From positions 62,001-126,000 of the forward strand of contig DASUUU010000044.1 of assembly GCA_036373915.1 (NCBI GenBank): a DNA stretch of 64,000 nt. Reading direction: 5' to 3'. Below are positions 1-7,507 of this stretch, in pieces. Position 1 is the stretch's first letter; each line of letters opens with the position of its first letter. This DNA comes from JASLBX01 sp036373915 (lineage in GTDB: Bacteria > Actinomycetota > Actinomycetes > Jiangellales > Jiangellaceae). Position numbers and translations under genes: made by a program. The notes under the pieces are model-generated. The model was not told where the DNA came from and did no database searches. It saw only the letters and a list, made by a program, of their open reading frames with translations.

Positions 1-828
1 GACGACCAACGGCGCGGCGTCCTGTCGCGACGGAACACGGGCGGGCGGGCCTTCGACGGTGACGCCCTCGGCCGACAGCAGGTCGGCGAACGCGGTCGCG
101 GCGGCAAGGGCGGGGTCGCTCGCCCGGGCGGCGAAGCCCGGCCTGGTCCGCCCGCCGTCGACGGCGAGCGCGGTCACGGGGGCCGCGACCCCGGTCGAGA
201 CGTAGGTCGAGCGCCAGGCCGGGTTTATCGACGGACCGCTGAACATCGAATCGTCGAAGCCGAGCGCGACCTGATCGACACCCGACTCGCGCAGCACTGC
301 GGCAGTCTGCTTTGCGAGTTCGGCGAGGGAAGTGGATTCGCGCATCAGCGGGTCGGCCGTGAACAGCGTGGGATCGCCGCCGCCCACCAGCACGATCTCA
401 TCATCACTCTCCCCCGGGACCACGCTGGTAGTGAAGCGCACGTCGGGACCGAGCACCTCGAGTACGGCGCCGGCAACGAGCAACTTGAGCGTGCTGGCCG
501 GGGTCAGCGCCAGGTCAGCAGACTGTTCGTACAACACTTCCGCTGTGGTCAAGTCGGTGACGATCACACCGATCCGCCCGTCCAGGTCGGACTGAGCTAT
601 CGCATCGTCCAGCGTGGCGGCGATCTCGGCCGCGGGTGGCGCTTCGCGCTTTGCTGCGGCCAGGACGGTCGGCGCCGACTCGGCCTCGGCAGCAGGCATC
701 GGATTCAACGTGGCCGGTGGCGGCGGCGGCTCGAACGGGTTGTCGACGAGTTCGACGTACGCCACGGCCGAACCGGCGCCGGCGGTTATCAGGCCGGCTA
801 CCACCACGGCAACGGCGCGACGGGACAC
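1..828 (-). CDS. dacB: D-alanyl-D-alanine carboxypeptidase/endopeptidase (PBP4/DacB family), C-terminus cut off by window edge
   Basis: Serine-type penicillin-binding protein of peptidase family S13, which trims D-Ala from peptidoglycan stem peptides outside the membrane. About 276 residues are visible and the frame is open to base 1. Seen: a short basic N-terminus, one hydrophobic anchor/signal (about residues 5-24), a Pro/Ala-rich linker, then a catalytic domain with the SxxK active-site motif TPASTLKL (Ser112, Lys115) and a typical VGGGDPTL segment. Start chosen at GTG 828, directly before the signal segment; no convincing Shine-Dalgarno is visible. It lies 17 bp downstream of the NlpC/P60 gene on the same strand, so the two wall enzymes are probably co-transcribed. 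The ppa-dacB neighbourhood is conserved in actinobacteria. Confidence 0.9.
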   Translation of the reverse strand, partial: MSRRAVAVVVAGLITAGAGSAVAYVELVDNPFEPPPPPATLNPMPAAEAESAPTVLAAAKREAPPAAEIAATLDDAIAQSDLDGRIGVIVTDLTTAEVLYEQSADLALTPASTLKLLVAGAVLEVLGPDVRFTTSVVPGESDDEIVLVGGGDPTLFTADPLMRESTSLAELAKQTAAVLRESGVDQVALGFDDSMFSGPSINPAWRSTYVSTGVAAPVTALAVDGGRTRPGFAARASDPALAAATAFADLLSAEGVTVEGPPARVPSRQDAAPLVV

Positions 829-845
829 AGGAAGACGGTACGGCT

Positions 846-2093
846 TCAGACCCTGCCGTAGAACGAAGGGGTCGTCCAGTAGAAGACGTCCTGGATCTCG
901 ACAGTCTTGCCGGTCGACGGCGCATGGATCATCTGACCGTCCCCGATGTACAGCGCCACGTGATATACACCCGCGGCCGCACCGTTGTCGGACCAGAAGA
1001 TCAGATCGCCGGGTTGCAGGTCTGAGTACGCGACCCGGGCCGTCTCGTTGGCCTGGGCCACGCTGTGGTGGGTCAAGCTGACACCACCGGCCTCCCATGC
1101 GCGCATCGTCAGGCCGGAGCAGTCGAAACTGTCCGGGCCATCCGCGCCCCACTCATACGGCTTGCCCAGCTGCGCTTTGGCGTACTCGATGGCTCGGTCG
1201 GCCCCATCGCTTGGTGCCGGGTCGGGAGCGGGCGACGGGCTCTGCGTCGGCTCAGAGGTCGGCTCGGCCGTCTCAGGTTCGTCCTCGGCAGCCTCCGCTG
1301 CGGCCTGGCGGGCCTCCTCCTCGGCCCGGCGGCGCTCCTCCTCTTCGCGCTCGCGGCGCGCTTGTTCCTCGAGCGCGGCCTGCCGTTCTCGCTCCAGCTC
1401 GACCGTGGTGCCCTGCGCCTCGGCCAGCGCGACGAGCAGGGTTTCCTTCTCTGCCTCTGCATCTGCCGTCGCTGCCTCGTGCATCGCGACGGCCTCGGCG
1501 GCATCGGCGGCGGCCTGCTCGGCGAGTTCCTCTGCGGCCGCCAGATCGGCCCGAGCGTCTTCGGCGATCGCTGCCGCTTCCTCGGCCTCGACACTCGCAA
1601 CGAGCCACCGGTCGCTTATCTCGCCTTGGGACCGCGTCGCTGTCTCCAGCGTGGCGGTTCGATCGATGAACTCGTCGCTCTCGGCGGCCTGGAGGATCAA
1701 CGACCATGCGGCCAACGGCCCGCCCGTGCGGTACGAGGCCGCTGCCATCCGTCCGAGATCATCCCGTGCGAGGTCGGCTTCGGCCGCGAGCCGGGTGGCC
1801 CGATCGGTCGCCTCCTGCGCGGCCGACTCGGCCTCGGCGAGAGCCACCTGCGCTCCGTTATGTGCCTCGACGGCCCGCCCGGCGGCGATGTGAAGCTCTT
1901 CGCGCTTGCTCTCGAGGGCCGCCAGCCGCTCCTCGGCCTCGGCGACGGCCTCCTCAGCGGCTTCTTCGGCCTCGCGGGCCTCTTCGACGTCCTCCTCGGA
2001 CGGGTAATCCGGATCGGCGGCGGCCGGCCCGGTCAGCGTCACTGCAAGTAGGGCGGCGGCTGCGACGATCGCCGCCGTGCGCCGGGAAGCCAT
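846..2093 (-). CDS. Secreted coiled-coil NlpC/P60 (C40) peptidoglycan hydrolase, copy 1
   Basis: Predicted secreted endopeptidase that cuts peptidoglycan stem peptides (RipA/RipC-like architecture). 415 aa: signal peptide about 1-27 ending AAA-DPD, a long Ala/Glu-rich coiled coil (about 30-260), a charged/Pro linker, and a C-terminal NlpC/P60 domain. Catalytic Cys is in DCSGLTMRAW, the His in YHVALYIGDG, and a second His in MIHAP. The frame is open far upstream, but ATG 2093 is chosen because GAGAGGTG lies 7 nt before it and the signal peptide begins there. It is paralogous to the gene at 2875-4317 (the C-terminal 110 residues are nearly the same) and divergent from ppa. The motif TCACAAAA lies 48 nt upstream and recurs upstream of copy 2. 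Confidence 0.9.
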   Translation of the reverse strand: MASRRTAAIVAAAALLAVTLTGPAAADPDYPSEEDVEEAREAEEAAEEAVAEAEERLAALESKREELHIAAGRAVEAHNGAQVALAEAESAAQEATDRATRLAAEADLARDDLGRMAAASYRTGGPLAAWSLILQAAESDEFIDRTATLETATRSQGEISDRWLVASVEAEEAAAIAEDARADLAAAEELAEQAAADAAEAVAMHEAATADAEAEKETLLVALAEAQGTTVELERERQAALEEQARREREEEERRRAEEEARQAAAEAAEDEPETAEPTSEPTQSPSPAPDPAPSDGADRAIEYAKAQLGKPYEWGADGPDSFDCSGLTMRAWEAGGVSLTHHSVAQANETARVAYSDLQPGDLIFWSDNGAAAGVYHVALYIGDGQMIHAPSTGKTVEIQDVFYWTTPSFYGRV

Positions 2094-2274
2094 GTGCTTC
2101 ACCTCTCGAGTCGCGGTCGGCCCGAGGTTACCGACAAAGCTCACAAAAGTGAATAGCCGGATGCCTGGCAGATCGCCGCCGCGTTGAACCATGCCCACAT
2201 CGCGGCCGGACCAAACCGCACATTCACGCTCACCGTGCGAGACACTCGGGACGGACGGTCTAGGGAGGCAGGCA

Positions 2275-2769
2275 GTGGAGTTCGACGTCACCATCGAGAT
2301 CCCGGCGGGTACCAAGAACAAGTACGAGTACGACCACAAAACCGGTCGGATCAAGCTCGACCGCCGGCTGTTCACCTCGACCCGGTATCCATCGGACTAC
2401 GGCTTCATCGAAGAAACGCTGGGAGAGGATGGTGACCCGCTTGATGCACTTGTCCTCATCGAGGAGCCGACGTTTCCCGGTTGCCTGATCCGCTGCCGGG
2501 CCCTCGGCATGTTCCGAATGAGGGACGAGGCCGGCGGCGACGACAAGGTGATGTGCGTGCCGGCGGGCGACGTCCGGAAGAGCAACCTGCAGGATCTCGA
2601 GGACATCCCGGAGTTCGAGCGGATGGAGATCCAGCACTTCTTCGAGGTCTACAAAGACCTCGAGCCGGGCAAGTCCGTCGAGGGCGCTACCTGGGTCGGC
2701 CGGGCGGAGGCGGAGGCGGAGGTCAACCGGTCGTACCAGCGGGCCCGGGAGGCCGGACTGAGCCACTGA
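2275..2769 (+). CDS. ppa: Inorganic pyrophosphatase (soluble, family I)
   Basis: Hydrolyses cytoplasmic PPi to two phosphates with Mg2+, pulling biosynthetic reactions forward. 164 aa, the normal length for bacterial family I enzymes. Seen: the KYEYDHKTGRIKLDR substrate-binding start, YPSDYGFIEET, and the acidic metal signature DGDPLDALVL, followed by KVMCVPAGDVR. GTG 2275 is chosen over upstream in-frame starts because AGGGAGG sits 6 nt before it and the conserved N-terminus EFDVTIEIPAGTKNKYEYD begins directly. Divergent from the NlpC/P60 gene. A second, membrane-bound pyrophosphatase (hppA) is encoded at 36879-39179. Confidence 0.97.
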   Translation: MEFDVTIEIPAGTKNKYEYDHKTGRIKLDRRLFTSTRYPSDYGFIEETLGEDGDPLDALVLIEEPTFPGCLIRCRALGMFRMRDEAGGDDKVMCVPAGDVRKSNLQDLEDIPEFERMEIQHFFEVYKDLEPGKSVEGATWVGRAEAEAEVNRSYQRAREAGLSH

Positions 2770-2790
2770 CCGATTCGCCCGACTGCCGCT

Positions 2791-2872
2791 CGATCACGTC
2801 CGGCAGGCGGCCCGACGTAGGTACAGGCACGCGGGCATGTAGCTAGGTCGGGCCGGCTGCCGGACGTGATCG
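2791..2872. terminator. 26-bp-arm inverted repeat between convergent ppa and NlpC/P60 copy 2
   Basis: Arms 2791-2816 and 2847-2872 are complementary in 25 of 26 positions with a 30-nt spacer. It sits between two convergent stop codons, so a bidirectional terminator is the simplest reading. There is no T-tract. The left arm reappears with 23/26 identity at 56423-56448, which suggests a dispersed element. Confidence 0.6.
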
Positions 2873-2874
2873 AA

Positions 2875-4317
2875 CTACACGCGGCCGTAGAAGGATGGCG
2901 ATCGCCAGTAGAAGACGTTCTGGATCTCCACGACCTTGCCCGGCCGTGGCGCGTGGATCATCTTTCCGGCACCGATGTACAGCCCGACATGGTAGGTGCC
3001 CGACGCCTGACCGTTGTCCGACCAGAAGATCAGGTCACCTGGCCGAAGGTGGGCGTACGACACCCGAGTGACCATGCGTGCCTGTGCCACGCTCCAGTGC
3101 GGCAACGAGACGCCGGCCCGTTGCCAGGCCCGCATGGTCAGCCCCGAACAGTCGAAGGAGTCGGGGCCGGCCGCTCCCCACTCATAGGGCTTGCCGAGCT
3201 GAGCGCGGGCGTAGTCGATCGCAAGTTGTGCCCCCGACGGCGGCGGCGGGTTCTCGGTCGGCGGGCTGGTCGAGGACGAGACAGCCGCCGAGGAAGCGGG
3301 TGACGAGCTGCTCGCGGCCGGGCTCGGCTCGCGGGACGCGGGCGGTTCGGGCGGTGCGCGTGTCGCCGACGGCTCGGGCGGAGCGCGTGTCGCCGACGGC
3401 GCCGCCGGCACAGGTGTCGACGCCGCTGGCGTGCCAGTGGGCAGTTCCGGTCCCGTGGCCGGTTCACCGGACGTCTGGCCGTCGTTGTCTTCTGGAGCAT
3501 CAGCGGCCTCGGGCTGGTCCTCATCCAGCCCGGAACCGGACGCTGCCCCAGACTGCTCCCCATCGGCGGCCGCGAGGGCAAGGCTCGCCTGGCGTTTCTC
3601 TTCGAGTGCGATCGTCGTGCCCCTCGCGGCAGCCAGCTCGGCCAGGGCCTGTTCCCGCTCCTGCTCCAGCGTGGCCAACTGCGCCTCGAACTCGGCGACC
3701 GCGACAGCCGCCTGCCGGGCCGCGAGCTGGGCGGCGCGTGTCGCCTCCTCACGGTCAAGCCGCGCCTGACGCGCACGCTCGGCCGCGTTCTCGGCCCGGA
3801 CTGCCGACTCCATCGCGAGATCCGCGATCGTGTTGTGGCTGCGAATCACCGTTTGCAGTACCGCCGCGCCATCGACGAACGTGTCGGCCCGGTCGGCATC
3901 GAGCACGGCCGAGATCAGCTCAAGTCGACCGCCCGTTCGGTAGGCACCTGCGGCAACCCGGCCCAGTTCAGATGTGGCGTGCTCCGCGGCCGCCGCATCG
4001 CGCGCTGCCTCGGCCACCGCCTCTGATTCGGCGGTGCGGGCCTGCCCGAGCGCGTACTGGGCGCCGTTGTGCGCCTCTGCGGCGCGCGCTGAGGAAACCA
4101 TCAACTGGTCGAACCGAGCGGAAACGGCGGCCAACCGCGACTCCGCCTGCTCCACAGCAGACGCAGCCGCATCTTCCGCTTCGCGAGCTCGCTCCAGCTC
4201 TCGATCGACCGGGGATACCGGCAGCGCTGCCGCCGGACCGGCCGGCAACCCGGTCAGTCCGGCAAGCAGTCCGGCACCCAGCGCAAGGAGGACGCGCTCG
4301 GCGAAACTCGCACGCAC
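2875..4317 (-). CDS. Secreted coiled-coil NlpC/P60 (C40) peptidoglycan hydrolase, copy 2
   Basis: Paralogue of the gene at 846-2093, same architecture: signal peptide (about 1-30, ending PAAALP), Ala/Glu-rich coiled coil, a much longer low-complexity Pro/Ser/Thr linker (with a repeated PSATRAPPEP unit), and a C-terminal NlpC/P60 domain with DCSGLTMRAW (catalytic Cys), YHVGLYIGAG (His) and MIHAP. 480 aa from GTG 4317, chosen because GGAGGG lies 6 nt upstream and the hydrophobic signal follows; an ATG 21 codons earlier lacks both. Convergent with ppa. The expanded linker suggests a longer reach through the wall than copy 1 (inference). Confidence 0.9.
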   Translation of the reverse strand: MRASFAERVLLALGAGLLAGLTGLPAGPAAALPVSPVDRELERAREAEDAAASAVEQAESRLAAVSARFDQLMVSSARAAEAHNGAQYALGQARTAESEAVAEAARDAAAAEHATSELGRVAAGAYRTGGRLELISAVLDADRADTFVDGAAVLQTVIRSHNTIADLAMESAVRAENAAERARQARLDREEATRAAQLAARQAAVAVAEFEAQLATLEQEREQALAELAAARGTTIALEEKRQASLALAAADGEQSGAASGSGLDEDQPEAADAPEDNDGQTSGEPATGPELPTGTPAASTPVPAAPSATRAPPEPSATRAPPEPPASREPSPAASSSSPASSAAVSSSTSPPTENPPPPSGAQLAIDYARAQLGKPYEWGAAGPDSFDCSGLTMRAWQRAGVSLPHWSVAQARMVTRVSYAHLRPGDLIFWSDNGQASGTYHVGLYIGAGKMIHAPRPGKVVEIQNVFYWRSPSFYGRV

Positions 4318-4594
4318 AATCGCCCTCCAGACCGGACACCGACTCGGCACCCGATCTCGAGCGTAAGCCACTTTCGACACACTGGTCTATCTGAATCACA
4401 AAAATCTCTGTGTTCACTGGCGTGTCGTCTTGACACTTTGAACTCAACCGTTGCGGACCTAGTCGGCAGTGCAACCTCCGCCATGGAATCGCTAATGTCA
4501 CTCTCGCCAGGGTGCCGTCAACGCACCGCCAGTGCGCCACACCGGCAGGCCGTGAAGATTGTCGCGACCTCGCAAACGCGGCATAGTACGCCCG

Positions 4595-5734
4595 ATGTCT
4601 GCAAACCGATCGCGCCACAAGTCCGGCTCCCACACTTCATCCGGGCGACTCCGGCTCTCGTGGCTCGGTATCGCTGCGGTCCTATTGGCGCTGGTGGGGA
4701 CGCTCGCGCTGATCTATGTGAACGAAGCTTCGACGCCCGACGCTTTAGGTTCGATGAAGCTGGTCGGCTCTCCGCGGGCAGCAACTCCGACGCCGACAGA
4801 AACGGCGGTCGTAGCCGACGTGGAACCGCGCGCTCCCCTTACCGGGCTCCCGACCGAAGGATCGCTGGCTCACGCGGCCGTCACGGTGAAGGTGTCGAAC
4901 ACACCGGACGCACACCCGCACCGGGGCCTGGAGGCAGCGGACATCGTGTTCGTCGAGCCGATCACGGGGGCGACGACCAGGCTGGCGGCGATGTTCCACT
5001 CCACGCTGCCGGACGAGGTCGGCCCGGTACGGTCGCTGCGCCCCATGGACGCGCCGATAGTCGGCCCGACCGGAGGCGTGCTCGCCAACACCATGGCCCA
5101 GCAATGGGTCCTCGACTACGTCGACACTGCGGCGAACGTCGCCAATCTTGGAACGATGCGCGTTCCGCGCGGAACCTACCGGATCGACAACTCCCGGATC
5201 GCGCCCAACCATGTGTTCGCCCAACCACTCGTGCTGCTCGGAGTCGCCGAGCGGACCCAACCTCCGCCGCCTTACTTCCAGTACGCCGACGATCCGGACG
5301 AATCGACCGCCCAGACGGCCGGCTCGCCCGCCGTCACGGTCACGATCGACTATGGCGGCACCTCGACGGCCACTTGGCAGTACGACGAGGAGATAGCGCG
5401 GTGGCGGCGCTCAGAGGCGTGGTCTGATCACATCATGGAGAACGGAGAGCAGGTGACTGCGGACAACGTGATCGTGTTGAGTGCCACCCGTGAGTTCGGC
5501 TTTGCCCAAGCCAGCGCTGACATGACAGTTCTCGACCTGGAAGATTCGTCCGGATCGCTGCAGCTGTTCACCGGTGCCAACACGGTCGAGGGCAGATGGC
5601 GCAAGGCCGGCCCGAACGATCCGTTCGAGTTCTCCACCGTCGATGGCGCGGAACTGCTGCTCACACCGGGGACCACCTGGATCGAACTCGCACTCGACAC
5701 CATGCGGGTCACGATCGACACGCCGGCGCCCTAG
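4595..5734 (+). CDS. DUF3048 domain-containing membrane-anchored protein (YerB-like)
   Basis: 379 aa: basic N-terminus, one transmembrane/signal segment (about residues 22-42), then an extracytoplasmic DUF3048 domain with APLTGLPTE, the VKVSNTPDAHPHRGLEAADIV type N-terminal region and GPVRSLRPMD. The C-terminal half resembles the YerB C-terminal domain. Biochemical role unknown; in the literature these are surface lipoprotein-like proteins. Start taken at ATG 4595: no Shine-Dalgarno, but CATAGT lies 7 nt upstream, as expected for a leaderless mRNA; a TTG 12 codons upstream is an alternative. Its stop overlaps the convergent arsR stop by 4 bp. Confidence 0.8.
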   Translation: MSANRSRHKSGSHTSSGRLRLSWLGIAAVLLALVGTLALIYVNEASTPDALGSMKLVGSPRAATPTPTETAVVADVEPRAPLTGLPTEGSLAHAAVTVKVSNTPDAHPHRGLEAADIVFVEPITGATTRLAAMFHSTLPDEVGPVRSLRPMDAPIVGPTGGVLANTMAQQWVLDYVDTAANVANLGTMRVPRGTYRIDNSRIAPNHVFAQPLVLLGVAERTQPPPPYFQYADDPDESTAQTAGSPAVTVTIDYGGTSTATWQYDEEIARWRRSEAWSDHIMENGEQVTADNVIVLSATREFGFAQASADMTVLDLEDSSGSLQLFTGANTVEGRWRKAGPNDPFEFSTVDGAELLLTPGTTWIELALDTMRVTIDTPAP

Positions 5735-6090
5735 GAATCGCTAGCCAGCACCGCCGACATCGCCCTGAGAGCGCCAGGCACCACTCGGTAGTAAACCCAC
5801 GTTCCGCGCCGGTCAGCAGTGACCAGACCCGCTTCGCGCAGCTTGCGGAGGTGATGACTTACCGTCGGTTGCGAAACCCCGACATCGTCGATGTCGCAGA
5901 CACACACCTCGCCGGGACCGAAGGAGGCGATCTTGGAGAACAGTCGCAGCCGGACCGGATCGGCCAGTGCCTTGAACCGCGCAGCCAGCGTCTCAGCATC
6001 GCCGGCACTGAACTCGGCGCTCACAAGCGGCGCACAGCACACTTCTGCGGCCTGCACAGGCACGGGGTCGGCCAAACTCAGATTCGACAT
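5731..6090 (-). CDS. arsR: ArsR/SmtB-family metalloregulator, arsenic-type
   Basis: 119-aa winged-helix repressor that releases DNA on binding arsenite/antimonite (inferred ligand). Seen: ALADPVRLRLFSKI, the recognition helix QPTVSHHLRKLREAGLV and the wing RRGTWVYYRV. Thiol ligands: adjacent Cys18-Cys19 near the N-terminus and CVCD (Cys63, Cys65). The N-terminal Cys pair plus a later Cys resembles the three-Cys As(III) site of Corynebacterium glutamicum ArsR rather than the classic single CVCDL site. Divergent from a flavin oxidoreductase and an MFS gene, which it probably controls through the repeats at 6099-6155. Confidence 0.88.
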   Translation of the reverse strand: MSNLSLADPVPVQAAEVCCAPLVSAEFSAGDAETLAARFKALADPVRLRLFSKIASFGPGEVCVCDIDDVGVSQPTVSHHLRKLREAGLVTADRRGTWVYYRVVPGALRAMSAVLASDS

Positions 6091-6098
6091 GCATCTAT

Positions 6099-6155
6099 AT
6101 TGACATCCGTCGATGAGAGATGCAAAGCTATCGGCCGAACATTGACGCTTGTCGA
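6099..6155. promoter_or_regulatory. Two 15-nt ArsR operator-like repeats in the divergent arsR/oxidoreductase promoter
   Basis: The pattern ATTGAC-N4-GTCGA occurs at 6099-6113 and 6141-6155, start to start 42 bp, about four helical turns. Both lie in the 78-bp gap between divergent arsR and the oxidoreductase gene, one next to each start. Assignment as ArsR sites is inference from position and repetition. Confidence 0.5.
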
Positions 6156-6168
6156 ATCAGGAGTTCGC

Positions 6169-7503
6169 ATGACCCAGGACCACCCTGTAGTCGTCATAGG
6201 CGCGGGACCTATCGGCCTGGCGGCCGCAGCCGAGCTCGTCGCCCGCGGTCTCGACCCCATCGTCCTCGAAGCCGGGCCACGACCCGCCGACGCAGTCCGT
6301 GACTGGAGCCACGTCCGGCTGTTCTCGACCTGGTCCGAGCTGGTTGCTCCAGCGGCCGCCGGCTTGCTGGAGCCCACCGGATGGCGCCGGCCCGACGGCT
6401 CGCGCTACCCGCTTGGACAAGACTGGGCGCGAGAGTACCTCGATCCGCTCGCCGCTGTCCTGGGAGATCGCATCAGGTTGGACACCCGCGTCACCGGGGT
6501 GGCCAAGCGCGGCCGCGACAAGGTAGTCGACTCCGGGCGCGAGAGCCAGCCGTTCACCGTCCATGCCCTTGACGCCACCGGCTCCGAAGTGCGGATCACG
6601 GCGCGCGCCGTGATCGACGCTTCAGGAACGTGGGCGACGCCCAACCCGCTCGGCGGGGACGGTTACCCGGCGGCCGGTGAGCACGCGGCGGCCGACCGCA
6701 TCAGCTACCGCATCCCCGACCTGCGCTTGCCGGACGTCCAGGATCGGTACGCGGGTAAGCGGGTCGCTGTCGTGGGGGCCGGGCACTCCGCGTTGACGGC
6801 GCTAGTCGAGCTGGTGGGCACGGCCGGCAGCGGCACGCACGTAACCTGGGTCCTGCGGCGAGGTGAGATCGGCGACGCCTTCGGTGGCGGAGAGGCCGAC
6901 CAACTACCCGCGCGCGGCGCGCTGGGGCGGCGGGCGGAGGTCGCCGTCCGGCAAGGACATGTCGACGTGGTGACCGGATTCCGTACCCAGCAGATCGACA
7001 AGGGCGCCGACGAGCGCCTCGTACTGGTCGGCGAGGACGGCCGGCGGCTGCCTGAGGTAGACGAGATCATCGGACTGACCGGGTTCCGTCCAGACCTGTC
7101 TTTCCTCTCCGAGGTACGGCTCGCCCTCGACGTTCGCCTGCAAGCGCCTGTCGAGCTGGCGCCGCTCATAGACCCGAACATCCACTCGTGCGGCACCGTC
7201 TACCCCCACGGCGTGAATGAGCTCTCCCATCCGGAGAAGGGCTTGTACCTGGTCGGCATGAAAAGCTACGGCCGAGCGCCGACATTCCTCGCGATGACCG
7301 GCTACGAACAGGTACGAAGCGTGGTAGCCGCGATCGCCGGAGACCGGGAGGCCGCCGAGCGCGTCGAGCTGACTCTCCCCGAGTCGGGCGTGTGTGGCGG
7401 CGCCGGAGTGTTCGACGAGTCCGACCCGGCCCAGGCGGCGGGCGGGTGCTGCGGGCCGGCCGAACCGGCCGTCATCCAGATCGGCGGCGCGCGCAGCACC
7501 TGA
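6169..7503 (+). CDS. ArsO-like FAD/NAD(P)-dependent monooxygenase
   Basis: 444-aa flavoprotein with two Rossmann dinucleotide motifs: VVVIGAGPIGLAAAAEL near the N-terminus (FAD) and VAVVGAGHSALTALVEL near residue 200 (NAD(P)H), and a late GLTGFRPDLSFL segment. The C-terminus carries a Cys-rich tail (VCGGAGVF, then GGCCGPAE) suited to thiophilic metalloids. Divergent from an arsenic-type ArsR and 4 bp from an MFS gene, matching the arsO arrangement described in Streptomyces arsenic clusters; substrate not proven. ATG 6169 with AGGAG 6 nt upstream. The longer upstream in-frame reading is an artefact because it crosses arsR. Confidence 0.75.
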   Translation: MTQDHPVVVIGAGPIGLAAAAELVARGLDPIVLEAGPRPADAVRDWSHVRLFSTWSELVAPAAAGLLEPTGWRRPDGSRYPLGQDWAREYLDPLAAVLGDRIRLDTRVTGVAKRGRDKVVDSGRESQPFTVHALDATGSEVRITARAVIDASGTWATPNPLGGDGYPAAGEHAAADRISYRIPDLRLPDVQDRYAGKRVAVVGAGHSALTALVELVGTAGSGTHVTWVLRRGEIGDAFGGGEADQLPARGALGRRAEVAVRQGHVDVVTGFRTQQIDKGADERLVLVGEDGRRLPEVDEIIGLTGFRPDLSFLSEVRLALDVRLQAPVELAPLIDPNIHSCGTVYPHGVNELSHPEKGLYLVGMKSYGRAPTFLAMTGYEQVRSVVAAIAGDREAAERVELTLPESGVCGGAGVFDESDPAQAAGGCCGPAEPAVIQIGGARST

Positions 7504-7507
7504 GGCG

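Noticed and set aside
2141..2160. CRP/cAMP-type site near TCACAAAAGTGAATA
   Set aside because: The half-sites TCACA and TGA are in the wrong order and spacing for TGTGA-N6-TCACA.
2094..2274. c-di-AMP (ydaO-type) riboswitch before NlpC/P60 genes
   Set aside because: Actinobacterial wall hydrolases often have one, but neither upstream region contains the conserved core that I know.
5596..6168. Possible N-terminal extension of the ArsO-like flavoprotein
   Set aside because: It crosses the opposite-strand arsR gene and the operator region; the Rossmann motif and ribosome site place the start at 6169.
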